Of a stretch of DNA of 64,000 nt, positions 24,239 through 37,544 are shown in pieces. The stretch is from Proales similis (Eukaryota; Rotifera; Eurotatoria; Ploima; Proalidae). The stretch spans positions 1,736,001 through 1,800,000 of the forward strand of contig JAGVRJ010000006.1 in assembly GCA_019059635.1 (NCBI GenBank). The letters run 5' to 3'. The notes beneath the pieces are model-generated. The model was not told the origin of the DNA and did not search any database. It saw only the letters and a program-made list of their open reading frames with translations. Every line of letters begins with the position of its first letter. The stretch's first letter is position 1. The translations under genes were made by a program, and so were the position numbers.

Positions 24239-24495
24239 CTGAATTATTCAAATCGGAGATAAGGTCTTTTCGGCATAGATAAGCAATTTTCTCCCAAAGA
24301 ATACAAGGGAACGGGAATTTCATTTCCCAAGGGCTGTCGTGCACAAATGTTGAATCAAAACTTCACAAAATTAGTTTACTAAAACTCGCATCATAAAAAG
24401 GGTGAGTAGAGGACGGCAGTGAAGCTTTTCCAAAAGCGGTGTGATTCTATCAAATGGAAAAGTACAGAAGCGAAAGTAAGGAGCGAAATGGCCGA
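24239..24495. other. short spacer: DDX56 promoter and HEATR6 3' end
   Basis: About 260 bp between the HEATR6 stop and the DDX56 start, both on the minus strand. No separate gene is seen. The DDX56 promoter must lie here or in the HEATR6 3' end. Confidence 0.5.
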
Positions 24496-27400
24496 TTAGT
24501 CGTAGGTTTGCTCGAACGGATATTTCTTTCTCGTTTCTTTATGGTGGACGGACGCCGGTGACTGTTCGTTCGATTGCAGCCTCGAGCGTTGGAGAAAGCT
24601 TCGCAGCAGATGAATGCAATCTTCTTCCAAACTGCTGGTCTTGGTCAAATCCATCAAGTTCACTTGATTTAGCGCGTCGTTGTAAAATTGAACTTGAACA
24701 CCACGATGAGCAAACAGCTTAGCAAGAATGGACTGTGAGTTTACCTTCGTGCTTGTAGATCTCAATTTTGGCGAATATTTCCTCGATGTATCGACTCATA
24801 AGCGAACGCAGCTCGTCCAGAGTTATTCGATCGCTTTGTGACTCGTTCGGACTTTTCAGCTGATTCAGCACCGAGTTCATCAGCGGCGACAGGGCCTCTG
24901 TTTTCAAATGCTTACACAGGCACACAAACAATTTGCATAAATTGTGAACAAGAATGTTGCGGTGCTCGAGCTCGTTGCCAGAGTCGAGCTCGGTCAATTT
25001 GCCAAAGTTCTGGATGAGGCATTTCCAAAACGGAATATAATATGAATATTGCTTGCAATTGCCCACGTTTGTGTTCATAAGGGCTATGCAGGCGTTTATG
25101 CGAACTTTGAAATTGCTCGACTCGGCGAACAAGTAGAGCAGAGTCTTGTAGAACGACAACATCCACTCTCGTTTGCAGAGCGGCCATTCGTGAAGCTTCT
25201 TGACCGCTACACCGATCGCGTGAGACAAATTCCACTTCACTTTCAGAATCTTGGTCGTCTGGCAAGAGCAAAGAGCCTGCACCGCGGTCTCGATCGACTC
25301 GTCTACACGAACGCTTGAGGGCAGTTTGGCGCCCATCGTCTCACCGTCCAGCGTGGTGATGTAGTTTATCATGTTTCCTATGGTGCGGGCCAAATATGAT
25401 TTGAGCTTGTCCGAGTCATTTACACACGCGTGACTGGCCACGCTCATCAGAGAGAATAAAAGCTCAATATTGAAGTCGTCTGTGAACGAACGGCCCAGTT
25501 TGTCGGCATTTTCCATGAGCACTTCGCTTAGATTGGACAGTGACCAAGCGGCTTTCTGTCGGACCAGATTATTGGCGTCGTTCTGCAGCATGTCGAGCAG
25601 ACACTGAGACAGGTCATTCAAAAAGCCCTGGTCTTCCTTCAATGAAGTGAAAGTTACATACACGCCCAAGGCTCTTATGCTCGCCGATCGAATCAAATTT
25701 GACTTTGACTTGGTCAAGTGAAGAAGGTTGGTGATGCAGTAGACCCGCTTCTCGAACGGCAACAGCTCGAACACACAAGTGCCGATTGTTGCCAGGCAGT
25801 CACACGCCCCGGCAGAGAGCATGTACCGCTGCTCGTCCAGTAGTATCTCTCGAACCAGTTTGGAGCCCAGCAGCGAAGACCAGAATTTACACGAGTCGTT
25901 CAGGTCAATGTCGATTAGCTTGCGAAGCTCTTCGGTCGCCAAACACCGGCCGAACTCTTCCAGCAGTTTGCACGTTTTCAGTTTGATTTGATCGTTGAGG
26001 TCGCTCTTGGCCGCCTGCGATTCAATGTTTTGCACAATCAACTCGCACACCTGATTGAATCGGATCAGGTTGAAATATTTGGAGCAAAACACAACGAGCA
26101 AGTCCAAGCAAGCCAAATTCAGCGCGTTGGACTTTTTCTCCAAGCTTGCGTTCTGTATGCAGAAGTCAAACAGAGAGCTGCTGCTGCTGCTGCTTGCCAC
26201 TGTTTGCGACTCGTCGTTGAGAAACGAGGGCGTCTGCTGCCCGCTTGTGTTGATTGACGAGCAGTACGAGGACTTTTCGTAGAAATATGTGACCGGATTA
26301 ACACTGGGCAGTTTGACTTGGCTCGCAGTTTGAATCTTGCTCTCAATGTCTGGCTCATTCTCGCCTCGTGCTGCGACTTGCTGCAGTGCCAAATGCACTT
26401 CGGCCAACTCGGCATTATTGCTCATGATCGCGTTCAAACAAGCCAGAGCTTCGATTTGAATTTGCGCATTCGCTTGCCGATCAATCAATGATCTGAGCCG
26501 TTTGATGAGTTTAAACAGGAGACCGGGCTTGAGCTTCTGATATGGCGAGCATTGAATCAAATTTTGAATGCAACGCAGCATCTCAACTCGGACAAGTGGA
26601 AATGTCTCCGTCTGGCATGCGCAAATCAGTAGGTTGTGGTGGTAGCGGTGGATTAGCGACGCGATCTTGTACGAGACGGGCAGGAAAGCGGCGCCGCTCT
26701 GATGCATTGTCTGCAAATCTTCGGCTGCCGCTCGACTGAAAAACTCTTTGACGATGCGCAGATATTCGTCGAGCGTCTGAGATGCAATCAGTCGGACCTA
26801 GTGAATTTTTTTTAGCTAGAAATCACCGTTTTTTTCTTGAATAAAAGTGAGAGCAACCTTGGGCGACGGATCGTTTCTCATCGACCAAACAAAGTCAATG
26901 TCGACTTCCCAATAGTTGAGAATTGAGCGTTTCTCGCCCGTTTGAAATGCGGTCAGAACGACGCCGAAAGCTGCAATTCTGACTTTGGCGTTCTGTTTCT
27001 CGCCGCCGCCAGCGCCGCACGTCTTGCCTTGAAACAGAGGAACTTGTGACTCGGCCAAGCACTCAAGCGATTTTGTCGACGCCTCTTTGAACGAACTGCT
27101 CGCCGATCTCTGATTCCATTTTCGGCCTTTGCACTTTTTCTCGTTCCATCTTGAGGCTTCTTCGACGCCTTCGCAAGCTTCAAGACGAGAGCTAAGGCGA
27201 TCAATGAGCGCCACATCTGCGGCCACCTCTCGAAGGCCAAAGTATGCGAGCGGTCTGATGACCAGCAGCAGGTCAAACAGGTCCTCAGTGCTTAGCCAGC
27301 TTCGATCTTTTTGAATCGAAGAGACGAGTAGTTCGAACGACTGCAGGATCTTTGAGTAACACCTGACTCTAATCTCTTCGGTCTCGTTCCATTCTTTGGT

Positions 27401-28178
27401 GCCATCTGACACTTGACCAAGGCTTTTGACAATTTTCAGAAGCCACGCGCACGCTTTAAGCTTATAGCGATCGCCAATGAAAATCTCCTCGCTGTCCAAG
27501 CAAATATTGAAAATTAGCTGGGCCTGTACAAGCCGTAGAGCGAGGCAACTCTGAGCTGGCTGCTCTATATGGTTCAACAGACCCAGACTGGATCCGTTCT
27601 TTGAATCCAAAATGGACTTGAGATTAAAATCGTTTAATAATGGACCACGTTGATAGACAAGAGAGCCAACGGTACGACACAGCTCTTGGACTGACGTCGG
27701 CGCCAAGCCTTCGTTGGTCACAATTGTTCTCACGAAGTGATCCACCAGTCGGTTGAGTAAAGGCTGAAACTTAAAATCCTGGGCCAAGTTCGTGCTCAAC
27801 TCGATCTTTTACTTCAAATTTCTTCTTTTAACTTACCGTCTTTTCAGCTTGACTAGCGACCAGCTGAGAGAACTTCAAATGAACTGTCTGATTGACTGTA
27901 TTGTCGATTGGAGCACAACTGCTCACGAGGTCAGTTAAAGTGAGGAGAGTGCTTACGAGCCAAGTTGAATCCAACTCTTGCTCTGTTCGTGCCTGGCAGT
28001 TGCCGTGTATTGAGAGTAGACGTTCGATCAGGGCCAACAGAGAGGCGGAAAACTCGGGCGAGACGACTGCCCTGGTCCATGGTGATGATTGACTCTTTTT
28101 AAGAGTGGCCAGATCTTTGTCGACTGCATCTCTGAACGGGTCTCGATGGCTAGTTTGACTCATCAGATCGGCATGCAC
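24496..28178 (-). CDS. HEATR6: HEAT repeat-containing protein 6
   Basis: Large helical-repeat protein of unclear molecular role. Exons 28178-27837, 27799-26858, 26797-24745 and 24692-24496 join to about 1177 residues, essentially the human length (1181). Family stretches seen: CSPYQKLKPGLLFKLIKRLR, NLIRSASIRALGVYVTF, VRQKAAWSLSNLSEVL, KVKWNLSHAIGVAVKK, SNFKVRINACIALM; each corresponds by recall to human HEATR6 repeats. Successive helices with Ala/Leu spacing fill the whole length; no enzyme motif is present. The start could be ATG 28178 (MHADLMSQ) or 28163 (MSQTSHRD). The last exon ends in a charged, non-repeat tail. The gene sits 258 bp upstream of DDX56 on the same strand. Confidence 0.88.
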
Positions 28179-28387
28179 GAATATCGAGGCTCAAAATATT
28201 TGCTCGTGTACTATGCATGTCTCGGCCCGTTAAAATTCAACAATTTAATTCAACGCTCAGAGTTGGAGTTAGACTCGATGTGCGCTTTATTTAGTCTTAT
28301 CGTATTAAAATAGAACTAAAATCGGAAACAAAATAAAACTCAAAAATTAAATAAAAGCAAAGTGAACGAGTATTAAGAAGAAATGCG
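28179..28387. other. spacer between HEATR6 5' end and Glass-like gene 3' end
   Basis: About 210 bp, AT-rich, with AATAAA-like strings on the minus strand suitable for 3' processing of the zinc-finger gene. No gene seen. Confidence 0.4.
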
Positions 28388-29440
28388 TCAATAATAGGCG
28401 TAGGAGAGCGACTCGTGGTTGGAGGCGTCGTCGAAATTTAGCTGCTTTACGTCAAATTGGCTGAAATCAAACGCATTTGTTTTGAACTGATCGGCACTTG
28501 CTTCCACTGCCAGCGAGCTACTGGTGTCCGAATCGGTGGACAGTCGCACGTGGGTCTGTAGGTGTCGCTTTAGATTGCCAGACTGTGTGAAGCGTTTGGA
28601 GCAAACTCGACAAACGTACGGCTTTTCGCCCGTGTGTGTTCGCATGTGCTTTTTCAGCGTCGACGAGTCGCAGAACGAGTTGGGACACATGCGACACTTG
28701 TAAGTCTTTTCTTGCATGTGCGCTCGAAGATGCACCAGAGTGTTGGCCTGATTGCCGAACGTTTTCACTTTGAGAACAGATTAGAGTTTAGACTCACACA
28801 TTGACGAGTGAGTAATGAGCGACTTACGGCAGATGGGACACTGGGTCGAGCTTCCGTTGTTGTGCATCTTGTGCTGGTGCATCAGAAGTTTGGCGGCACC
28901 TGTAAATGTCATTTCACATAGATCGCATTTGAACTGCTTCTGTCCGGTGTGGTCGTGGCCTAGCTGCTCTAAATTAAGATCTTGATCGTCGTATTTTCTC
29001 ACCTTTGTTCGCTTGACCATCTTGCTTTGCTGTCTTTTGGACTCGGTCTCTTCAATTTCATCTGACCTGGCCCGCTTTGAAGGACGAGAGCTTTTCTCCG
29101 GAGATGGGATTGCAAGAGGTTGGGGTGGCTTGGGCACCTCCAAGTACACCTGCGGAGAGGCGGGATAATAATGAGGGGCTAGAGTGCCAGTGAACGAGTG
29201 ATAAGCTGAATCGTTGAATGAACTAGAGTAAGGTGAAGATGATGAATAAGACGAGTAAGGAAGAGAGCCCGAGAAAGGTGTTGTGGCGAAGCGACTCTCA
29301 TTGAACGAATAGTGAGACTGAGAAGTCGAAGGTGCCGGGGAAGAGTAAGCCGAGCGGTAGTCATAACCGTAGGGACTAGAGTATGCCGAATAGGCATAGG
29401 CCTCTGGATAAGAAGTCATTGCATTGAATTGCTGCTCCAT
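28388..29440 (-). CDS. C2H2 zinc-finger transcription factor, Glass-like
   Basis: Two exons, 29440-28828 and 28767-28388, join across a 60-nt intron to about 330 residues. The N-terminal 110 residues are Tyr/Ser-rich (many YSS/SSYS repeats), typical of activation regions. A basic stretch (SKRQQSKMVKRTKVRK) precedes four C2H2 fingers: CDLCEMTFTGAAKLLMHQHKMH, CPICLKTFGNQANTLVHLRAHM (made by the splice), CRMCPNSFCDSSTLKKHMRTH and CRVCSKRFTQSGNLKRHLQTH, with the last two joined by TGEKPY linkers. Fingers 3-4 resemble the last two fingers of Glass ([26 protein letters not shown]), and the gene lies directly downstream of glass on the same strand. I infer an old tandem duplicate or a Glass relative; function unknown. 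Confidence 0.82.
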
Positions 29441-30241
29441 TTTGTGGACGGTCTGGAAAATAAAGAGTTAGGGCGATGCGAGAGTGTTCCAATGATGCTC
29501 GAAGATCTGTATTGATGGGAGGGAATGGGATTCGATATTTATACGAAGACGATAGTTGGCATTGCTTCGCAAGGGTTTATTTCAATTTCATGAAATTCGT
29601 TAATAGCACAAAGGGAGAGAGAGAGCGGCACGGTCTTGGCGGTGGTGAGGTGCGACGCAATCTCGATTGAAACTTAATTGATTATCAAAGCAGCGCGCCC
29701 GAGACACGAGCAATCACATGCGAAGCTCATGCTCGTCCAACTTTTGAACTGCAACACGAGGCGGTGCAGACTCAAAGGTTCTGCCAGTTGCTCAGGCTGA
29801 CTGGCAATGTCAATCGTTGTTTATGGCTAATTGCGAATCTTAGACCGGACGCCGACTCAGCTCTGATCGACACTGGCTTGGCGGATTAATCATCGACGCA
29901 GCCCAATCAATTAAGACCGCAGACCGCCACGCTCTACTCTGCTGCGAGCCCGGTCGAATGGACCACTGACGTCTGCACAACAAATTCATTTATTGGCGAG
30001 ATCACAAGAAAAAGTCAAACGTGAATGCGAAAACGTTACAAAAAGCACTAAATTACGAAAACAAAAAATAGCTCACTAGAGGATCTGAAAAAGAAGATTC
30101 ACACAACAACAGCTCGACGATTAAATATTTAAGACAATGAGACAAGGGTTGGAGGTGGTCAGCAGTGAATGGCTCTTTTTGTTTATGCCATTTGGAAGAA
30201 GAGGAGGACACTGTGAGAAGCAGACTCGCTCTGTGTTGTCT
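29441..30241. other. intergenic region between the two zinc-finger genes
   Basis: About 0.8 kb, non-coding. It contains the Glass-like promoter region and the glass 3' flank. No conserved open frame. Confidence 0.5.
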
Positions 30242-32292
30242 CTAATCAACGCACTCCATTTTCTTCATGCCGAACAGCTGCTGTCGTAGTTGAAATTGAT
30301 GCGCGGCCGCCATGCTCGAGTGTGACGAAGACGCATTTAAATAGGGATTGCTCGGATTCGGGTTGAGACTGAGATGGCCGCTGGAGCCGAAATTTGAACT
30401 GAACGCTTGATTGCCGAATGGTAGAGAGTGGTGCATTGCATGAGCTGGCTGCTGCTGTTGCTGGAACTGCAGCTGTTGGTGGTGGTTTAAAAAGAGTTCA
30501 TCGTGACTTTGATGCGGCAAGAACTGATGTGGCTGAGCCAAGTGCGAGCCGGACAGATTGGACGAGCCGGTGTAGAACGAATGGGTTTGACCGATTGACT
30601 GCTGATTGAAGTACTGGTGTGACTGATTAGCGTAGGCATGCTTCATGGGCGAAGCGGACGAGTCGTTCGACTCGTCGTGCTCGTCTTCCTCTTCTATTGT
30701 GCTCTTGAGCCAACTGGGATGAGAGAGCATTCCACTCTGCGAACCTGTGCCGTTTGGCTGCTGCTGCTGCTGCTGCTGTTGATTCGCCTGGTTCTGGTGT
30801 ATGCGCATGTGTCTGTTCAAATTGCCCGACTGTGAGAATCGCAACTGACACAGCTGACACTGGTACGGCTTTTCGCCGCTGTGCACTCTCATGTGCTTGG
30901 TCAGAGTCGACGAGTCGGAGAATGCTTTGCGGCAGTATTTACAACTAAACGTGAACAATAAGACTCTGCCTGTGATTTAGAGCTTGAGTAGGGTTGACTT
31001 ACGCGTAGGGCCGCTCCCCCGAGTGCGTTCTCATGTGCGTAGTGACCGACGAGCTTTGCGAAAAGCGACGACCGCATATTTCGCAGGAAAAGGGCTTCTC
31101 GCCGGAGTGCGTGCGCAGATGAGCGGTCAAGTTGGCCGCCTGTGTAAAGGCCTTGTTACACTTGTCGCACTTGTACGGCTTTTCGCCCGAGTGAGTTCGC
31201 ATGTGCGTTTTGAGAGTGCTGGGCCGGGCGTAAGTCTTGTCGCAGATCTTGCAGCGATTCACTCGACCTTCGCCGCTCTTGGCAAGTGTGCTGGCCTCCG
31301 AGCTGAGCGATGATTTCATCGATGAAGTAGACGCTGTCGACGAGCTACTCGGCACCGTAGAAGCGCCGAAAGAAGACGCCATGCCGACACTTTTGACCAA
31401 TCAAATTAGAGCGATCTGATTGGCTGGCAATTTGCCGGCGCGCTTACCTCTTGCTGTAGTCGTTCAGAAACGATGGCTGATAGTACTTTGAAGAGTCGTT
31501 CTGCGAATAGTCGAAGCTCTGAGCGCCCGGGTTCAAATCGCCCAGGTGAGGCAGCGAGAACATGTGACGATGAAAATGTGAATTTCCGTACGGATACGAC
31601 GAAGAGCTGGCGGCAGCCGCTGCCTTGGCCATTTGAATCGGATCTGGCACGCCGACGTTTAGCGCCGATTGATACATTGCGGCCACCATGGCCGGATTGG
31701 GCGCCGGACTCGAGCTCGAGTTTATCGGCGGTGACGTCGATGCCGAAGTTGCTGACGACGAGGAAGAGGGAGGACCCAAAGGCGCCTGGCTTGTCCCAGT
31801 TGAGTAGCCGGCCTGGTTTAGTTGGGACATGTAACTGTCGGTGTCCACTTGTTCTGTTGCTCCACCTGGACCACTCTGCTCATGTCCTGTCGTACTTTGG
31901 TAGGCCCTTGAATTAAAACCGCTTGGTGCCGCATAGTAGGACTGTGCACTGGCCGAAGATGGGCCGCTGCTGAATGGCAGCTGTTGTTCGAGCTGATTTG
32001 ATCCGAATTGCGAATACTCTGGCTGTCGGAACATGCGATTATCGTTATTGGCCGCTCTGAAGTCGATCGGTGGCGCGAATGCCGACGAATTGAACGAATT
32101 GGAGGCTGCAGCGGCTGCATAGAACCCGGCCAAATTCTTCAATGAAGCCACCGATTCATTCTCGTGGCTGGTGTCCAAATGGTCGCGTTCGCTCTTTAGA
32201 GCTTTGGGAGCGACAGGCGACGGACTCGAATTGGCATCGGCCGCATCCGCATTGGATCCGACTGAGCCGTTGCTTGACACTTTGGCGAACAT
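30242..32292 (-). CDS. gl: Glass transcription factor (photoreceptor determination)
   Basis: C2H2 zinc-finger activator required for photoreceptor differentiation in Drosophila. Exons 32292-31448, 31389-31003 and 30944-30242 join in phase to about 644 residues. Five canonical fingers lie in a row: [84 protein letters not shown] and [21 protein letters not shown], joined by SGEKPY-type linkers. Recognition helices ([35 protein letters not shown]) match Glass by recall. Exon 2/3 splits finger 4 just before its first Cys. The N-terminus is Ser/Ala-rich; the C-terminus is Gln/His-rich with a poly-Gln tract. The ATG at 32292 is the first in frame; the frame stays open upstream to an AAG that could be an acceptor, so a 5' coding exon may be missing. 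Confidence 0.92.
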
Positions 32293-35200
32293 GTTAATGC
32301 GAGTGGCAAGGCAGCTCTCCTCCAGATGAATCTTAAGCAAAGCAACAAGAGATCAAACCAACTGCACTGTAAGTGTGGCTAAACAGAGAGAGAGAGAGAG
32401 AGAGGGAGTGTGTGTGTGTGTGTGTAAATGAGGCAGATCATGAAGAGTGAGTATTCGAAATTCTAATTAAACTTGTTGAGCTTCGAGGCGGCGTATTTAT
32501 ATTTATGCTCGCTTCAAATCATAAATAAGGCGCAAAATAATCGGTCGCTTTTTCTTCGCGCTGGCTGGCTGGTTCGCTTGACACCAGCCAGAGAAAGAGA
32601 GATCGGCGCGAGGGAATAGTTGCATGACGCTTTTGATTCAATTAGCTTGTAAGTATTCGCTCGTAAAGTGCTTGTGCATGGGCTGGCGCAGTTAAGACTC
32701 GCACTTGTTCCAATTCTTTCAATTTATAAATTTAATTTCGCTCCATAAGCGAGTAAATAGAAAATGAGACGAGAGAATGGGCAGAGATTGCCACAAATGG
32801 ACGAGCTAATCGGGGCAGCCAATCGCCTAGTCAATCGAGTGTTAAATTAGCTCATCATGACCGACGCCGGTGCCAGGCGACTTGATTCGTTCGCTTAAAA
32901 CTTGATACGACTTGGAAGCAAACGCCAATCGGACCGCACGCTTAATCTGTTCGATCTGAATTAGTTTTACACCGCAGCACACGTATGAAAGAAGCTTGTT
33001 CGCGCATCGACGAATTGTATGAAGGCACCGCCAGCGTCGCTTAGGAGAATCGCCGAGCACAAGTGGCCACCATCCTAGGCAGAGCAAGTGAACTCATTGG
33101 CGTGTTAATAAACAAATAAAATGAAAACCTGGCTGCAGATAATTATCAAAAATGATAAGACGAACGATGAGAGCAGAGAGGGCGGCATGTAAAGGAAGTA
33201 AAAAAAAAAAGGCAGCATGAGAACGGCTTCGAACGTGAGGCAAATTTGCCTCTATCAATTGAACGTCTTGAACACTTTCGACAGAGCAAGGCAGCCGTGT
33301 TTGGAAGCAAAGTGTGTGCTGAAACGAAATGAAGCGGTTCAGAGAGAAGCCTCGCACAATTTAAATAAGTGCTCTCGTTTGCTCTCTTTGATTGTGGAGC
33401 TGAGCACGAGCGAGACTCGAAAGCAGGTTAGCCGAAATCAACCACTGCCAGCGCCAAAGTTTCTCCTCTCTTTTCTTCTGTTTCGTTCTCTCGCTCAGGT
33501 AACACAGCAACTTCAATTATGTCGAGGCGAGAAGAAGCAACGAATGAATGCCAAGACAGAAAATAATTCGAGTTAAGAAAACAAATTTTTGTAAAAAAAA
33601 AAAATTAATGACTACCACATCAGCGGTGCGGTCGATGCCGCCAGGTTAGCGGCTGCAAATAGGGGCCAAGAAAGCCGGCTATCGACGATTGGCGCCAACC
33701 TGAAAAACAAATAAGCCGGCTCGAATGCTGCTCAAGAAGAAAAAACTCTAAACATGGGCGTCCGTCTTTATAATTAGGCAGGCTCGATCAGAATAGCTGC
33801 GCGGTGGTTGTTGGGATCGCTAACTGGATCGCAAATTGCTGAGTTGACGATTGGAAGCCAAACGAATACGGAAGAGTTTTGAGCGAATTGAGAAACAAAA
33901 TGTGACTGTGTCCGATCACTCAAAGGCTTCTACTGAGTCCAATCTTTGAGCCGGGCTAAAGCCAATGTCTCGGCTGCAACGAGTCGAATCGACCAATGAA
34001 AAGCGTCGCCGCCATGCAAAGAACGGCGATGATTGGCTGTTGATTAAAGAGAGAGAGAGAGCGCGCGCGCAGAGTAAGCACAGATTGGAAGCGCCAGTGT
34101 GAACGTAGAAGTGCGCACGTCAGTTACATAATTTAGGTGACTAATCTGCGCCATTCAGGTCGAGATTAGGACCGGGCGAAATCTGGAATCAAAACTGACC
34201 AAGTGTAGCACGGCCACAAGAGCAGAAATCTTTTGCTCAAATAAGCCTTACATGAGTGGAGTAAGTCACCGTCAACATTGACTGCTCGACTGACAACACC
34301 AGCCCAGAGCAGCGAGCGAGTATTTGCTCAGCAACATATCATTTGTTTGTCACTCTACTTGAGCAGAATTAGAGAAGCAAATACTCTGAAAAAAAAGGCA
34401 AACAAGTCGCGAGCTAAAGTTGATCATCAGCTTCGCTCTCCAACGGTAGCCTTGTTAATCCTCTTAAACACCGTTCTCTCGACTTGCTTGCTTACACAGC
34501 CATTCAGTTCGTTCTAAATTGACACTTATTTGCTCTTCATTTCTGTGAAACATGGTCACCACCAACACACACACACACACACGCCCAGACCACAATTGTG
34601 ATTTTTTTTTGCTGTCTCTTTGGAGAAGAGCTCGTGCTATAGAAATGAAGTAAAATGATTCAACTTTAGCTGGCGTCTCACTCTGCTCACTCACTCGGGC
34701 CCATGTGATCGGCCTCTCTTTATGAATAAGCTTCTTTCTTTCCACACCGCCCTCAAAGGATTCAAACTGGGCAACAATAAGGAACACTGAAGTGTTCATT
34801 GAAGATGACTCGCAAGTTGATTTTTCAATTTTCTCATCTTCGAAAGTGAAAAAAGGCGCCGTTAAGAAAACACCAAAAAAAAAAAGAAAGAAAAAAAGCA
34901 CCAATTTGAGTCACATCTTGAGGTAGAGATGCAACAGAGAATTGAGGTGCAGCGTTGTCGAAGAAGAAAAAGAAGAAACAAGGAGAAGAAAACAGCCGAT
35001 ACATATTGATGGCAAACGTAAACAGTCGATGGAAAATCAAAACAAAAAATCTCGAATCGCTTTGAACCAGCGCAGCCTTCGTCTGCAGCCTATGTTCAAG
35101 TGTATGTTTGATCACCGAGTTAATTAATTTCGATTCTTCTCTGGCGAAATAGGCCTCTTCTGACTAGCCTTTATTGAAGCATGAGCGAAGAAAGCGAGGC

Positions 35201-37544
35201 AGTCAGGCTGCTCTTTTAATTAAAATTCAAGGCACGCTTCAAAAGCGTTGTTTTGCCTTATGAGACACATCGCTTTGGATCAAGTCAAGTCAGCGGCATC
35301 TCAATCGCAAGCTAGAACCAAGCTAAGCCGTCTAGAATAGAGCGAGAGTGGCGGAATGGCAGATAGAGCTCGTTTGCCGACGCCGTGCAATATAGATTGC
35401 TCAGAACGAACGGGACCGATAAAGAGACGCTGATGAGTCGCTAATAGAGAAATTCCGCTCGTTTAATTAATTTTGCCGCCTTGAGTCGAACGGCGTCTCC
35501 TATCAAGTTACCCATTTTCTCCGCGTCCAATCAATTTGCCGCTTCGAAGGCTTCTGCTTAGGCTGGCAATTGATAAGTAACATGTAGAATGGCGACTGCT
35601 AAGGTATCTCATTGTTTTCGCTCGTTCGCACAAAGAAAGAAAATGGATTCGAGCTGAGCTAAGCTGCAGGCAAGTAAATTAGAATCGAGCAGAGATTTTG
35701 TGTTCTCACTCTGGTCACAGTTTCTATTCGCTCAATCTGCGTCTCCTTTTTCTCTCTCTCTCTCGCTCTCTTTCTTGAAACGTCACTTATTCGTCGCGTT
35801 CGATAGGGCTTCACTTTGGCACAGTTCGAAACGAATGCTTTGCTACAGAGAGGAGCACACGTTGATTTAGACCAAGTGGGCAGCATTGTCCGCCAGTGCC
35901 CTGTACCGCCGCCAAGCGTGCGGTCAACGTAGAGCCAACTGGTGTCCGTATTTTCTTTGGCCCGGCCAGAAACTATTTTATTTTCGTAGCCAAATCTAGG
36001 TCCAGTGGCCGTTCATATACAAAAAAATACAAAAATGATCAGCAGCGCAAATGCGGCCCGGATCGCATTCACAGTCGCTCGCTCTCTTGTGCAAATAGAT
36101 TTCTATTCAATTTGCTCAATCGGTCTTTGGCATCGTTTTAATCGATTAAATTGCTTTCGATCTATTCTATGAATACGCACTCAACCGGCCCGGGCGCCTA
36201 CTCCATGCCTGCCGATTGTTGTTTTCTGGTCTCTTGTGTTAAGTAAACTTAAACATCGCAAATGTTATTATTTTCTTCGAAATTCCGATGCGCAAGTGTG
36301 CTCGCTTGATTCTTTCTCGTCCCTTTTATTTCGTTGTTATTCTTATTTCTTTCTATTTCCATATACACAGGCAGGCCCAATTTTGGTGCGCTTGCTACTC
36401 AAAGGACGAAGGATGGCTGCAATCTAGCGCCCGCTTAGACTCATACGACACCGCAGATTCAGTCGGGCGGTCAGGTTCTGGAGCGTCCCCGAGGGTCACA
36501 TGGATACTAATTCATGTTACCGACGCAAGTCAACGCCCTGAAGAAAGAGTGACACGTCGTTTCTTGAATCTTCTCGCACGTGGACTCATGTTTGAGTAAA
36601 CAGGCGAGATCGACGGTCAGCGAACAAAAGACGGCCTCGGAAAATGTTTGAAAAAAATATAATAGGTAATTTGAAGTGCCGAAGCCCTCGTGCTGCTGAT
36701 CTGGTCCAATTTCGGCCGTTCTGCAAACATTAACTTTGTTTGAGAGTCAGGCTGATATGAATAAAAAGGGCCGAGCCTCTCGCCTTATTTATTTGCCATA
36801 TACTACCTTTACCGCGACCCTGACTGCTCGTTCTAAAATTCAAGACGATATGAGCAAATAGTGCGTCAGCAAACACGATCGACTCATTGAAACAAAACTT
36901 TCCACTTTCTGCTCAATTTTGTTCGTACTCACTCATAAATGAATGCTTGTGAGTGTGAGTTCTGGCAGACTCTGATTCGTTTAATTAAATTTCAGAGCGA
37001 AATAAATGTCAGAGCACATCTCTAATGCGTGCCGGAGCAATATGGAAAATCATTTGTGACAGAAGGAAACTTAGTGCCGCTCTTGGTCCATAGTCCAAAT
37101 ATTCGTCGCCAATCGGCCTCTGCGAATGCCATTCGACTCTTGAGTAGTGTGCCATGCACTCTTTCCGCTTCTAAGAGCTTCCATTTGAGCAGGAAAATGG
37201 GCCAATCAGAACTCGGTTGGAATTAAAGTTTGTTTGGATTAATCAAATGGACCGAGTCCACATTGGCAGCAAACAAAAAGTGTTTCTCTACATCTGCCAC
37301 TGATTGAGCGCCAAAATGGAGGGCTCTAATCGACCTGGGAAAGTTTCTAGCAGACCGCATTGCAGGGCCAAAGTTAGGTTTTCGGGTAAATTGTGAAATG
37401 GAAAAGGAAATGTTTTTCAATAATTTATTATCATTCGGTCGTAATGTCAATTATCGGCTGAGTTCTAAATGAATGATTCTGCTCATATAAAAAAAGAATG
37501 ATTTTTTTTTTTATTTTTCGCCGAGAGAAAAGCTAACAGATTAA
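32293..37544. other. large non-coding region upstream of glass
   Basis: About 5.2 kb without supportable genes. It includes a compound (GA)n(GT)n microsatellite near 32384-32425, a (CA)n run near 34563-34582, GA-rich tracts, and many TAATTA/AATTA sites. Open frames are short and lack domains or splice context. Likely cis-regulatory DNA of glass; the far end may include 3' UTR of the neighbouring p85 gene. Confidence 0.5.
32384..32425. repeat. compound (GA)n-(GT)n microsatellite
   Basis: GA dinucleotides followed by GT dinucleotides within ~100 bp upstream of the first Glass coding exon. If an intron or promoter lies here the repeat could vary between individuals. Confidence 0.7.

Noticed and set aside
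35659-36599. Several open frames of 60-100 codons upstream of glass
   Set aside because: Mutually overlapping, no domains, no conserved features, no splice logic.
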